Assembly (NCBI RefSeq): GCF_001758195.1 | Contig: NZ_MASR01000001.1 | Location: 1,860,001-1,924,000 of the forward strand | Direction: 5' to 3' | DNA: 64,000 nucleotides | DNA from: Pseudohongiella acticola | GTDB taxonomy: Bacteria > Pseudomonadota > Gammaproteobacteria > Pseudomonadales > Pseudohongiellaceae | Shown: one piece after another, positions 19,492 through 28,974 of the stretch | Layout of the letters: each line of letters begins with the position of its first letter | Numbering within the stretch: position 1 is the stretch's first letter | The notes under the pieces: model-generated | What the model was told of the DNA's origin: nothing | Databases searched by the model: none | What the model saw: the letters and a program-made list of their open reading frames with translations, nothing else | Position numbers and translations under genes: made by a program

Positions 19492-22483
19492 AGACAGAGA
19501 ACACCTTTTGCCAAAGTTGAATCACATCTGCCTGAACTTTTTCCAGTGGTGCCAGCGCGCTGGCAATGGCTTCATCATTGGCCCGGGATTCGGGACCTGA
19601 CTCCGTGTATTGCAGGGCAAACTCGTGCAGCGTCGCACGCAATGCCAGGTAGGCCGCGATCAGCCGCTCAATTTCCGCCTCCGAAAGCACGCCACAACCG
19701 GCTGCGGCTTCAAGAATTCGAATATTGTCGGAATAGGTCAATAGCGCCGGGCAGTCGACGGACTGGGACAACACAAAAAACTGTACCATAAATTCTATAT
19801 CCACAATGCCGCCTTCGCCCTGTTTGATCACAAACGGTGGCTGTGAAGCGTTACGGCCGGCCTTGCGTGTCAGCTCCTCGCGCATGCGTTTGCGCATCTT
19901 GACGACGTCTTCAGCCAGCACCGCCCGATCACGAGGCTGAGACAGAATCTTTGCCCGCAACGCCTCATAATCAGCCGCCATCGCTGCGGAGCCAGCCACC
20001 GCCCTCGAACGCACGAGAGCCTGCTTCTCCCAGGTCCAGGCGTCTTTCTGCTGATACTGCTCAAACGCGGGCAAGGTACTGACCAGCAGCCCGGATTCAC
20101 CTGAAGGCCGCAAACGCATGTCAACTTCATAGAGTTTGCCGGACACAGTATGCGTGCCCAGCATGGTGATCACACGCTGCGCCATGCGAGTGTAGAACTC
20201 ACGACTGTTGATGCTCTTCTGCCCGTCGCTGGTCACAGTATCTTCATCCAGGGCGCCGTCGTGCAGAAATACCAGATCAAGGTCAGAGATGTAGCTCAAC
20301 TCGATGCCGCCGAGCTTGCCATAGGCGATTGCAGCAAAATCCATGGTGCCGTGCTCGCCGCTCAGATTGACCGGGTAACCGTGCTTGTGAGTCAGATGCT
20401 GCCAGCACAAGGCCAGCACCTGCTCCAGCACGGCTTCGGCGGTGAACGTCAGATAGTCACTGACTTTCATCACCGTCATGGTGCCGGTAATTTGCGCCGC
20501 CGCCACTTGCAGCGTATGCGACATTTTAAAGTAACGCAGGTACTCCATCTGTTCTTCAAAGCTGTTTTCGCCAAGGCGCAGCAGACCCTGCGCCAACTCG
20601 GCCTGCAGCTCGGATTTTTCCGGAGGTTTCTCCATCACCGTCAGCAGTTCATCCAACAGTACCGGGTGCTGGCTCAGGAACTCGGCGACAAACGGACTGG
20701 CAGTGCACAGACGCACAAACTGTTTCATGGCACCGGGGTTCTCGGCCAGCAGAACAATATAGGCGGTCCGCCGTGCCACTGATTCCACCATTTTCATGAC
20801 CCGGGAAAAACCCACGCTGGGCGTTTTCTCGGTTGCCAACGTTGCCAGCAGCAACGGCATGAATCGCGCAAAACGCGCCCTGCTCTCTGCCGGCAGTGTC
20901 TGGAAAACCTTGTCCCGGCGGAACGCCAGCAGTTGTTCACAGGTCTGTGCTGGCGCCTCATAACCAAGATCTGCCAGCAATTTTGTGGCTGCTTCCTCGC
21001 TCAGTTCCTGCTGCCAAAGGCCCTGCAACTCATCGTCATCGACATCATGCCGGCTGGCGTCATCGTCATCTTCGTCGGTATGAATGACATCGGTAAAATG
21101 CTGTCTGACTATGTCACGGTGCTGTTCCAGAACAGACATCAATGCCGACCAGTCAGCATGTCTGACATCAGGCACCGCCATGGCCAGTGCCACCCGCAGC
21201 TGTTCCTGCTCCGACGCTGGCAGCGACTGCGTCTGTTTGTTGGCAAAACCCTGCAACTTGTGCTCAAGGTCGCGCAGAAAGCTGTAAGAGTTCCGCAAGG
21301 CCTGCACGGTGTCGGCAGGCAGGTATTCGCCTTCGCGCAGCACGTCCATGGCGTTATACAAGGAGGTCTGCTGCAGGCGTTTGTCACGTCCGCCATGCAC
21401 CATCTGTAATGCCTGCACCACAAACTCGACTTCCCGGATACCGCCGGCACCCAGCTTGATGTCCTGGCTCATGCCTTTTTTGCGAACCTGTTTGTTGATC
21501 TGCTGCTTCATGCTGCGCAGCGATTCGAAGGCGGAAAAATCGAGGTAGCGTCGGTAACTGAAAGGTCGCAGGCGCTGCATCAGCTCTGCACCCGCCTCCC
21601 GGTCGCCAGCAACGGTGCGTGCCTTGATCATGGCGTAACGCTCCCAGTCTCGTCCCTGGGACTGATAATAGTTTTCCATGGCATCAAAGCTGCAAACCAG
21701 CACGCCCTCGCTGCCGTACGGACGTAAGCGCATGTCAACACGAAACACAAAGCCGTCCGCTGTGACGGCGTCAAGTGCATCCACCAGCTGCTGGCCCAGA
21801 CGCAGGAAGAATTGCTGACAACTGATGCCTTTGCTGGTTTCGCCGCTTTCGGGATAAGCAAAAATCAGATCGATATCGGACGACAGATTAAGTTCTGATG
21901 CACCCAGTTTGCCCATGCCCAACACAACCAGTTGCAGGGCCTTGCCCGAACGCGCTGCCACCGGTTCGCCGTGCGTCTGCACGGCCCAGCGGTGCAGTTG
22001 CGCCAGCGTCACGTCCAGACAGGCCTCGGCCAATGCAGACACTTCGGCAGCGGTTTCGCGCACTGAGGATAGTTTACAAACATCCCGCCAGATCAGCCGC
22101 AGCATCTGCCGTTGCTGAAACTGCCGCAACAGGGTTTTTAACCCGGCCTCGTCGGGCGTGTCTGTCAGATCCGCCAGGCTATCCTGCAGCTGGCCATGAT
22201 AGTCATCCCTGATCAGATGTAGCAGCTCCTCACTTTTGACCAGCTCCAGCAACAGGGTCGGCTTTTCAATACAGAGGTTGGCGGCGTAATCACTCGCTGC
22301 CCACACCAGCGCCATCTGTTCGGCCAGCCGTCGCTGTTCCGCCAGCAGCTCAGGCAGCCCGGATGGCGCTTCCTGCTCACGTTCCAGCAGGCGCTGCCAG
22401 TAGCGCTCAATGATGGGCGTCAGTGCATCAGGCAGATGCTCGCAGGGTAATTGGTCAAGTGCGGATACGGCGTTGTCGGGCAT
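19481..22483 (-). CDS. glnE: Glutamine synthetase adenylyltransferase / deadenylylase
   Basis: 1000 residues, slightly longer than the 946 of E. coli GlnE. Two nucleotidyltransferase domains are marked by GMGKLGASELNLSSDIDL (about residue 193) and AYGKLGGIELSYISDLDL (about residue 718), each with the paired Asp metal ligands; the N-terminal one removes and the C-terminal one adds AMP on glutamine synthetase in response to PII. An acidic, His-containing insert (EDDDDASRHDVDDDE, about 475) lies between the domains and accounts for some of the extra length. It heads the minus-strand run leading into waaF. Confidence 0.96.
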   Translation of the reverse strand: MPDNAVSALDQLPCEHLPDALTPIIERYWQRLLEREQEAPSGLPELLAEQRRLAEQMALVWAASDYAANLCIEKPTLLLELVKSEELLHLIRDDYHGQLQDSLADLTDTPDEAGLKTLLRQFQQRQMLRLIWRDVCKLSSVRETAAEVSALAEACLDVTLAQLHRWAVQTHGEPVAARSGKALQLVVLGMGKLGASELNLSSDIDLIFAYPESGETSKGISCQQFFLRLGQQLVDALDAVTADGFVFRVDMRLRPYGSEGVLVCSFDAMENYYQSQGRDWERYAMIKARTVAGDREAGAELMQRLRPFSYRRYLDFSAFESLRSMKQQINKQVRKKGMSQDIKLGAGGIREVEFVVQALQMVHGGRDKRLQQTSLYNAMDVLREGEYLPADTVQALRNSYSFLRDLEHKLQGFANKQTQSLPASEQEQLRVALAMAVPDVRHADWSALMSVLEQHRDIVRQHFTDVIHTDEDDDDASRHDVDDDELQGLWQQELSEEAATKLLADLGYEAPAQTCEQLLAFRRDKVFQTLPAESRARFARFMPLLLATLATEKTPSVGFSRVMKMVESVARRTAYIVLLAENPGAMKQFVRLCTASPFVAEFLSQHPVLLDELLTVMEKPPEKSELQAELAQGLLRLGENSFEEQMEYLRYFKMSHTLQVAAAQITGTMTVMKVSDYLTFTAEAVLEQVLALCWQHLTHKHGYPVNLSGEHGTMDFAAIAYGKLGGIELSYISDLDLVFLHDGALDEDTVTSDGQKSINSREFYTRMAQRVITMLGTHTVSGKLYEVDMRLRPSGESGLLVSTLPAFEQYQQKDAWTWEKQALVRSRAVAGSAAMAADYEALRAKILSQPRDRAVLAEDVVKMRKRMREELTRKAGRNASQPPFVIKQGEGGIVDIEFMVQFFVLSQSVDCPALLTYSDNIRILEAAAGCGVLSEAEIERLIAAYLALRATLHEFALQYTESGPESRANDEAIASALAPLEKVQADVIQLWQKVFSVYDN

Positions 22484-22583
22484 GATTTCCTTGATTCGAT
22501 CGGCCCCTGCCGGGCAAAGGGCGGTCTGTGTTCCGGGTTCCTGGGTTGACGGTCACCTGAGGATAACTGTCATACTGGCTTAA

Positions 22584-22613
22584 CTGTCATAACCAGCCCG
22601 ATAAGTTTATACT
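22584..22613 (+). promoter_or_regulatory. Candidate sigma-70 promoter for uup
   Basis: CTGTCA at 22584-22589 and TATACT at 22608-22613, spaced 18 bases, lie about 60 bases upstream of the uup start in the divergent glnE/uup region. The -35 matches the consensus at 4 of 6 positions and the -10 at 5 of 6. A direct repeat TAACTGTCATA (22564-22574 and 22581-22591, 17-base period) overlaps the -35 and might be an operator. Confidence 0.35.
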
Positions 22614-22674
22614 GCAGCGCCTCAAATACAAGCCGCACACGTCCGCGCGCGGCGCATTCAGGATTGTCATTGTT

Positions 22675-24615
22675 ATGCTGCTGTTCCGACTCAACAACCT
22701 CTCTCTCGCCTTTGGCGACCAGCCCCTGCTGGACCAGGTCAACCTGACCATTCACAAAGGTGAGCGTATCGGTATCCTGGGGCAGAACGGTGCCGGCAAG
22801 TCCACCTTCATGAAGGTGTTGATGGGACAGATTGTGGCGGACAGCGGCGAGCTGTGGCGAGCCGAAAGCATCAAGGTTGCCTATCTTGATCAGAGCCTGC
22901 CCGCGCAGGATGAACAGACCATCTACGATTATATCGCCAATGGCCTGGAAGGCCTGGGCATCGTGCTGGCCCGCTATCACGCGCTGACCCACGATGAAGA
23001 TCTGGATTGGGGCGACGAGAAGAACATGCACGAACTGGCGTCGCTGCAGAAGCAGATTGAAGAGCGCGACGGCTGGGCCTTTGAGCACAAGATTGAAGGC
23101 ATGCTGGATATTCTTAATCTGCCCGCTGACGCCCGCATGAAAACCCTGTCGGGCGGCAGCCGCCGTCGCGCCGCATTGGGACGGGCCCTGATCAGCGATC
23201 CGGATCTGTTGATGCTGGACGAGCCCACCAACCATCTGGATATTCCCACGATTGAATGGCTGGAGAAGGCAATCAAGGATTTTCGCGGCGCCATACTGGT
23301 GATCACGCACGATCGACACTTTTTGCAGCAAATCAGTAACCGTATTATTGAGCTGGATCGCGGCCATGTCCGCAGCTGGGATTATGGCTATGAAAGCTTC
23401 CTGACTTTCCGCGATCAACAACTGGAAGCCGAAGACAAAGCCAATGCCGAGTTTGACAAAAAGCTGGCCGACGAAGAACGCTGGATTCGGCAAGGCGTCA
23501 AGGCCCGCCGCACCCGCAACGAAGGCCGCGTGCGGGCGCTCGAGGCCATGCGCAAGGAACGCAGCCAGCGCCGGGAACAGACCGGCAAGGCAAAATTCGG
23601 ACTGGAACAGGGCGCCAGCTCCGGCAAAATTGTGGTGGAAGCGAACAAGCTCAGCCACGGTTATGACAAACCCATACTTAAGAACTTCTCCACCAAGATC
23701 CTGCGCGGCGACCGTGTTGGTTTTATCGGCGCCAACGGCAGCGGCAAAACCACCCTGCTGCGCATTCTGCTGGGCGAAACCCAGCCGGACGCTGGCGACG
23801 TAAAACTGGGCACCAACCTGGAAATTCTTTACTTCGATCAGTTACGCAATAAGCTTGACCCGGAAGCGACGGTGATTGACAACCTCGCTGAAGGCCGTGA
23901 GTTCATCGAAATCAATGGCAAGAACCGACACGTCATCAGCTACCTGCAGGACTTTCTGTTCCCGCCCAAGCGCACCCGGCAACCGGTCAAATCGCTGTCC
24001 GGCGGTGAACAGAACCGCTTGATTCTGGCCAAATTGTTCAGCAAACCTGCCAACCTGATCGTACTCGATGAGCCCACCAACGATCTGGACATGGAGACTC
24101 TCGAACTACTGGAAGAGCTGCTGCTGGAATTCACCGGCACGTTGCTGGTCGTGAGCCACGATCGGAAATTCCTGGACAACGTCATCACCAACTGCATCGT
24201 GTTTGAAGCACCTGGCGTCGTCAAAGAATATGTCGGCGGTTATCAGGACTGGCTGGATCAGGGCGGCAAAATGATGTCGTTTGAAGACGCGCCATCGGAA
24301 GCCAAAGCGGCAGCACAGAAAGTTGCGGAACCCGCCGAAGCAGCTCCATCTGCGCCAGCGCCCGCTCCTGCACCCAAAAAAGCGACAGCGACCAAAAAAC
24401 TGTCCTTTAAACAACAGCGCGAACTGGAACAGGTCACTCAGCAGATCGAAAAAACCGAAACCGCCATTGCCGACATCACCGGCCAGATGGAGGACCCCGG
24501 CTTTTATGACAAGCCGGCCGCCGACGTCCAGGCCACCCTGCAACAAATGGCCGCCTTACAGGAAACGCTGGATGCGCTGTTTGAACGCTGGGCCGAGCTG
24601 GAAAGCGCCACCTGA
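22675..24615 (+). CDS. uup: ABC-F family ATPase Uup
   Basis: 646 residues with two ABC domains and no membrane segment. Domain 1: Walker A GQNGAGKS (about 36), signature LSGGS, Walker B LLMLDEPTNHLD. Domain 2: Walker A GANGSGKT (about 352), signature LSGGE, LIVLDEPTNDLD. A linker helix (KARRTRNEGRVRALEAM) joins them, and a charged coiled coil follows after an Ala/Pro-rich spacer (about 545-575), the C-terminal DNA-binding arm typical of Uup. ABC-F proteins act on ribosomes or, for Uup, on branched DNA and ribosome assembly. Divergent from glnE. Confidence 0.93.
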   Translation: MLLFRLNNLSLAFGDQPLLDQVNLTIHKGERIGILGQNGAGKSTFMKVLMGQIVADSGELWRAESIKVAYLDQSLPAQDEQTIYDYIANGLEGLGIVLARYHALTHDEDLDWGDEKNMHELASLQKQIEERDGWAFEHKIEGMLDILNLPADARMKTLSGGSRRRAALGRALISDPDLLMLDEPTNHLDIPTIEWLEKAIKDFRGAILVITHDRHFLQQISNRIIELDRGHVRSWDYGYESFLTFRDQQLEAEDKANAEFDKKLADEERWIRQGVKARRTRNEGRVRALEAMRKERSQRREQTGKAKFGLEQGASSGKIVVEANKLSHGYDKPILKNFSTKILRGDRVGFIGANGSGKTTLLRILLGETQPDAGDVKLGTNLEILYFDQLRNKLDPEATVIDNLAEGREFIEINGKNRHVISYLQDFLFPPKRTRQPVKSLSGGEQNRLILAKLFSKPANLIVLDEPTNDLDMETLELLEELLLEFTGTLLVVSHDRKFLDNVITNCIVFEAPGVVKEYVGGYQDWLDQGGKMMSFEDAPSEAKAAAQKVAEPAEAAPSAPAPAPAPKKATATKKLSFKQQRELEQVTQQIEKTETAIADITGQMEDPGFYDKPAADVQATLQQMAALQETLDALFERWAELESAT

Positions 24616-24649
24616 GACAAACAACGGCAGGAAATAGAACTGTTTTGAT

Positions 24650-24681
24650 TGTCCGTCCGTATCAACCACACCAGACGGACA
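24650..24681. repeat. 8-bp inverted repeat between uup and the DUF1295 gene
   Basis: TGTCCGTC at 24650-24657 pairs perfectly with GACGGACA at 24674-24681 around a 16-base loop, 25 bases upstream of the DUF1295 start. No T-run follows, so it may be a leader stem rather than a terminator. Confidence 0.35.
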
Positions 24682-24705
24682 GCCTCCTACTTCACTGGAG
24701 AGATC

Positions 24706-25620
24706 ATGACAGGATCCGAAAATAAAAGTACCACCGCCCCGGCCAGCAACAGCAAACTGCTGATATTCATCATCCTGGCAATCGTATTTGCCGCGCTGAT
24801 TGCCATCGCTGGCAGCGACGGCAGTGCCCGCATCAATGCCAGTGGCGTCGATATTCCGGTGTTTGCCCTCTGCGCCGTCATGGCTTTTGCCCTGAACTGG
24901 CTGATTTTTTTACCCTCCTATCTGGCTCAGACCGAACACTATTTTGACCTGACCGGCAGCCTTACCTTTGTCATGGTGATTCTGCTTGCGCTGGCACTGT
25001 CGCCGCCGCAGGATTGGCGCGCGGCAATCCTGGCGGTGCTGGTCTGCATCTGGGCCACGCGACTGGGAGGCTTTCTGTTCCTGCGCGTGCGCAAAGACGG
25101 GCGCGATGGCCGCTTTGACGCCATCAAGCCAGATTTTGTGCGCTTTCTGCTGACCTGGACATTGCAGGCGGTCTGGGTATTTGTCAGCAGCGCAGCCGCA
25201 CTGGCAGCCATTACTAACACTGGCCGCGTCGATATTGGCATCTTTGCGCTTCTGGGTCTCGCCATCTGGCTGACGGGTTTTATCATTGAGGTAGTGGCAG
25301 ACGCCCAGAAACGTGCATTCCGCGCTGATCCGGTCAATACCGGCGGCTTTATCAGCAGCGGCCTGTGGGCATGGAGCCGGCACCCGAACTATTTTGGTGA
25401 AATCATGTTGTGGATCGGCATCGCCATCATCGCCGTGCCGGCACTGAGCGGCTGGCAACTGGTGGCGCTGATATCACCGGTGTTCATTACCCTGTTGATC
25501 ACTCGCGTCAGTGGCATACCCATGCTGGAGGCACGCGCCGAAAAACGCTGGGGCGACGACCCCACATATCAGGCATATAAAAACAGAACGGCACGGCTGA
25601 TCCCGCGCCCGCCGCACTGA
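24706..25620 (+). CDS. DUF1295 / steroid 5-alpha-reductase-like membrane protein
   Basis: 304 residues from ATG 24706, preceded by GGAGA with good spacing; an in-frame start at 24649 lacks a ribosome-binding site. About seven TM segments. The C-terminal region contains WSRHPNYFGEIMLW, the cofactor-binding motif shared by steroid 5-alpha reductase C-terminal domains and isoprenylcysteine methyltransferases. A lipid or isoprenoid double-bond reductase or methyltransferase is likely but the substrate is unknown. It is separated by about 90 bases from the flanking genes. Confidence 0.82.
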   Translation: MTGSENKSTTAPASNSKLLIFIILAIVFAALIAIAGSDGSARINASGVDIPVFALCAVMAFALNWLIFLPSYLAQTEHYFDLTGSLTFVMVILLALALSPPQDWRAAILAVLVCIWATRLGGFLFLRVRKDGRDGRFDAIKPDFVRFLLTWTLQAVWVFVSSAAALAAITNTGRVDIGIFALLGLAIWLTGFIIEVVADAQKRAFRADPVNTGGFISSGLWAWSRHPNYFGEIMLWIGIAIIAVPALSGWQLVALISPVFITLLITRVSGIPMLEARAEKRWGDDPTYQAYKNRTARLIPRPPH

Positions 25621-25710
25621 TCAGACACTGAACCCTCAACAAGCGTCGCCGACTGCCGATACAGAGTCTGAATCTACCTATTTTTCCAGACCCTATCGGT
25701 ACTCCATATC

Positions 25711-27324
25711 ATGAACAGTATTCAAACCCGGCTGATGTCGGTTATCGTTGGCGGCATCGCCTTGTTGTTGGTCGTCAGTATCGCCGCTATCTGGTCCCTG
25801 ACCGGCAAAGTCACAGAGTACCGTGACCTGATCGACACCCAGGTTCAACAGGAACGCGACATCCACAATCTCAACCTTAACTTCAAAATCCAGGTCCAGG
25901 AATGGAAGAATGTTCTGTTGCGCGGACAGGACCGCAACCGCCGCGATGAATACTGGGGCCGCTTCACCAATCTGCATGAAGAAATTCAGTCACGCGCCCT
26001 GTCACTGGTGAATGCCATGGCACCTGGCGCCGCCCGCAATTCGGTGCAGTCATTTCAGCGCAGTCACCAGCAACTGCTGGCGCAATACCAGAATGGTCTG
26101 AATGCCTTTAACGCCACCGGCATGAACCATAGCGCCGGCGATGAAGCCGTGTCCGGCATTGACCGCGAACCTACTGCGTTGCTACAACAAGCTGCCGACA
26201 CCATTAGCACACAGAATGAAACCATTGCCACTGAATTGTCACGCAGCAGTCAGCAGGTGGCCGGCCTTGCACTCGTCGCGGTACTCTGTGTTGCCCTGAT
26301 AATTTTGCTGGCCACATGGCAGACCATCAAACGCGGCTTTATTCGGCCGCTGCAGCAAATCATGGATATGATACACAAGTTGTCAGAAGGCAACTTCAGC
26401 CAGTCACTCGCCAGTTCACGCAAGGATGAACTGGGTAACCTCACCCGCGATCTGGCATTCATGCAATCACAGATCGCTGGCATCATCGGCTCAGTACAGT
26501 CGACCAGCGACGAACTCAACACTGCATCCGCTGATATCAACCAGTCTGCCAGCGAAATCTCCCGACACACGGGCGACACAGAAGTATGCACCGACCAGGT
26601 TGCCGCGGCTATTACTGAAATGACACAGACTGTGCAGGAAGTCGCCGGCAACGCCAACAATGTTGCCGCGTCCGCCGAGCAGGTCAGCAAGGCATCTGGC
26701 GAAGGCATGGCGATCATGGATCGCACCATTGCGGCCATGAATGAGCTGTCTGGCGAAGTTGATCACGTCTCGAATGCAATGGCCCGCCTGGAGGAAGACA
26801 CCGCGGCAATTGGCACTGTGCTTGACGTGATCAAAGGCATCGCGGAACAGACCAACCTGCTGGCGCTGAACGCAGCGATTGAAGCGGCGCGGGCCGGAGA
26901 ACAGGGTCGTGGCTTTGCCGTGGTCGCAGACGAAGTCCGCGCGCTGGCCAGCCGAACACAGGACTCCACAGCGGAGATCCAGCGCATGATTGAGACAGTT
27001 CAGAGCGGCGCCGCACAGGCATCATCGGCAATGCGCAAGGGCCAGGAAAGAACGCTGAGCACTGTCGATCTGGCGCACGCCTCTGGCAAATCACTGACCG
27101 AGGTGTCGCAAGCCATTACGCACATCAAGGACATGATTACGCAAATTGCCACGGCGGCGGAGGAGCAAACGTACGCGACCGAAGAGATCAATAAAAATGT
27201 CATCAATGTTGTAGATCTGGTTCAGGCTTCCCGACGATCCGCGCAGCATTCAACACAGACAGCCAATACGCTTGACGAAACCTCTGCGAAAATGACCCAA
27301 CTGGTCCGCAAATTTGTGGTTTAG
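25711..27324 (+). CDS. Methyl-accepting chemotaxis protein
   Basis: 537 residues. TM1 at about 10-30, a roughly 150-residue periplasmic helical sensor (four-helix-bundle type), TM2 at about 183-203, HAMP (about 205-258), and a cytoplasmic signalling domain with the invariant tip [32 protein letters not shown] given here only as a landmark in two pieces: [15 protein letters not shown] then [17 protein letters not shown]. No C-terminal CheR-tethering pentapeptide is present. The stimulus is unknown. No che genes are adjacent. Confidence 0.93.
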   Translation: MNSIQTRLMSVIVGGIALLLVVSIAAIWSLTGKVTEYRDLIDTQVQQERDIHNLNLNFKIQVQEWKNVLLRGQDRNRRDEYWGRFTNLHEEIQSRALSLVNAMAPGAARNSVQSFQRSHQQLLAQYQNGLNAFNATGMNHSAGDEAVSGIDREPTALLQQAADTISTQNETIATELSRSSQQVAGLALVAVLCVALIILLATWQTIKRGFIRPLQQIMDMIHKLSEGNFSQSLASSRKDELGNLTRDLAFMQSQIAGIIGSVQSTSDELNTASADINQSASEISRHTGDTEVCTDQVAAAITEMTQTVQEVAGNANNVAASAEQVSKASGEGMAIMDRTIAAMNELSGEVDHVSNAMARLEEDTAAIGTVLDVIKGIAEQTNLLALNAAIEAARAGEQGRGFAVVADEVRALASRTQDSTAEIQRMIETVQSGAAQASSAMRKGQERTLSTVDLAHASGKSLTEVSQAITHIKDMITQIATAAEEQTYATEEINKNVINVVDLVQASRRSAQHSTQTANTLDETSAKMTQLVRKFVV

Positions 27325-27462
27325 GTTAACAGTGTAAAGCTAAACGGGCGTCTGCACTGTTGTCTGGTGATGACGCCTCAGCATTAGTGCGCTATTCTTG
27401 CAGGGTTGCCGCGATTGACGCGAACAAAAAGGGCTTCAGACCCACAAGGATCCAATAATAAC

Positions 27463-28974
27463 ATGCACACGCAAGACGCTACGCCATCGTCCTCCTACTC
27501 CAAAGCACAGACCATCGGACTTGTATTGGGGCCACTGCTGTTTGCGCTTACTCTTCTGTTTTTTGCCCCCGAAGGCCTCAGTTTCGAGGCACGCGCGGTA
27601 TTGGCAACAACGTTGTGGGTAGCGGCCTGGTGGATCACCGAAGCGGTTCCGATTCCGGCCACATCGTTGCTGCCCATTGTGCTGTTGCCAGTCACCGGTG
27701 CACTGGACGCCGGTACCGTTACGTCAGCCTACGGCAACGATATTATTTTTCTGTTTCTCGGCGGCTTTTTTATCGCCACGGCAATGGAGAAATGGAACCT
27801 GCACAAACGTATTGCCCTGGCCATCATTGCCTTTGTCGGCACCAGCACGCAGCGCATCCTGCTGGGTTTCATGATCGCCACTGCGTTTTTGTCAATGTGG
27901 GTTTCCAATACCGCCTCGGTGATGATGATGGTGCCGATGGCGCTGGCGATCACCGCCCAGGTAGCCAGCTCATTAAAAGGCAAACCCGAAGCCGGTGACA
28001 TCCCGATTTTCGAAAAAGCGCTGATTTTTGGCGTGGGTTACGCCGGCACCGTTGGCGGTCTTGGCACGCTTATCGGCACACCACCCAATATTATTCTGGC
28101 GGCGCAGGCGCGGGAACTGTTTGATATCGATATTACTTTTGCCAGTTGGATGCTGGTTGGCGTGCCGGTTGTGGTGATCCTGCTTGCCATTGCCTGGCTC
28201 TATCTGGGCCGGATAGCCTTCAGGATGAGCATCAAGGGCCTACCCGGCGGCAAAGCCCTCATCCAGCAGGAGCGTGTAGCGCTTGGCCGTATTTCTTTTG
28301 AAGAAAAAGCAGTGGCAACGGTGTTCACCTTTGCCGCCTTCATGTGGATTACTCGCGGATTTATCTGGAGCGACCTGTTGCCGGAAATCACCGATGGCAT
28401 GATTGCCGTGCTGGCGGCAGTACTGCTGTTTGTCATTCCAACGTCACCGGCAAAACCAGCACGAATCCTGGACTGGCAGGACTCGGTTAATATCCCCTGG
28501 GGTATTTTACTGCTGTTTGGCGGCGGACTGGCAATTGCAGCCGGCTTCCGTGGCACCGGTCTGTCCGAATGGATGGGCACCCAGTTGACCGTGCTGGACA
28601 GCTTCCATTTGATCGTCATCATTGCCAGTGCAACATTTCTGATTCTGTTCCTGACTGAAATCACTTCCAACACGGCCACCGCCACCATGATCATTCCCGT
28701 TGTGGCGGCGCTGGCGCTGGCGCTGGAGATCCACCCGTTTGCGCTGATGATTCCCTGTGCGATGGCGGCCAATTGTGCCTTCATGTTGCCGGTTGGCACC
28801 CCGCCCAACGCCATCATCTTCGCCACCAATAAACTGACCATTCTGGAAATGGTCAAAACAGGTTTTGCCATGAACGTGATCGCAGCACTCCTGATCGTGC
28901 TGGCTGTCTACTTTCTGGTTCCGGTGATCTGGGGTCTGGACTTAAGATCGGTCCCTGCAGCCTTCGGGCTGTGA
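27463..28974 (+). CDS. SLC13/DASS-family sodium:dicarboxylate-type symporter
   Basis: 503 residues from ATG 27463 (AAGGA 13 bases upstream; an in-frame start at 27406 is possible). About eleven TM segments with the two inverted-repeat hallmarks of the family: SNTAS (about 148) and TSNTAT (about 405), each followed by a Pro-containing loop, IGTPPN and VGTPPNA. These form the sodium and carboxylate sites. It imports di- or tricarboxylates or sulfate; the exact substrate cannot be read. Its stop overlaps the start of the diguanylate cyclase gene, which suggests that uptake and c-di-GMP signalling are co-expressed. Confidence 0.9.
   Translation: MHTQDATPSSSYSKAQTIGLVLGPLLFALTLLFFAPEGLSFEARAVLATTLWVAAWWITEAVPIPATSLLPIVLLPVTGALDAGTVTSAYGNDIIFLFLGGFFIATAMEKWNLHKRIALAIIAFVGTSTQRILLGFMIATAFLSMWVSNTASVMMMVPMALAITAQVASSLKGKPEAGDIPIFEKALIFGVGYAGTVGGLGTLIGTPPNIILAAQARELFDIDITFASWMLVGVPVVVILLAIAWLYLGRIAFRMSIKGLPGGKALIQQERVALGRISFEEKAVATVFTFAAFMWITRGFIWSDLLPEITDGMIAVLAAVLLFVIPTSPAKPARILDWQDSVNIPWGILLLFGGGLAIAAGFRGTGLSEWMGTQLTVLDSFHLIVIIASATFLILFLTEITSNTATATMIIPVVAALALALEIHPFALMIPCAMAANCAFMLPVGTPPNAIIFATNKLTILEMVKTGFAMNVIAALLIVLAVYFLVPVIWGLDLRSVPAAFGL

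Noticed and set aside
22570-23658. 362-codon open frame on the minus strand inside uup
   Set aside because: Fully antisense to a clear ABC-F gene, no domain, low-complexity hydrophobic composition expected from the reversed reading of that gene.
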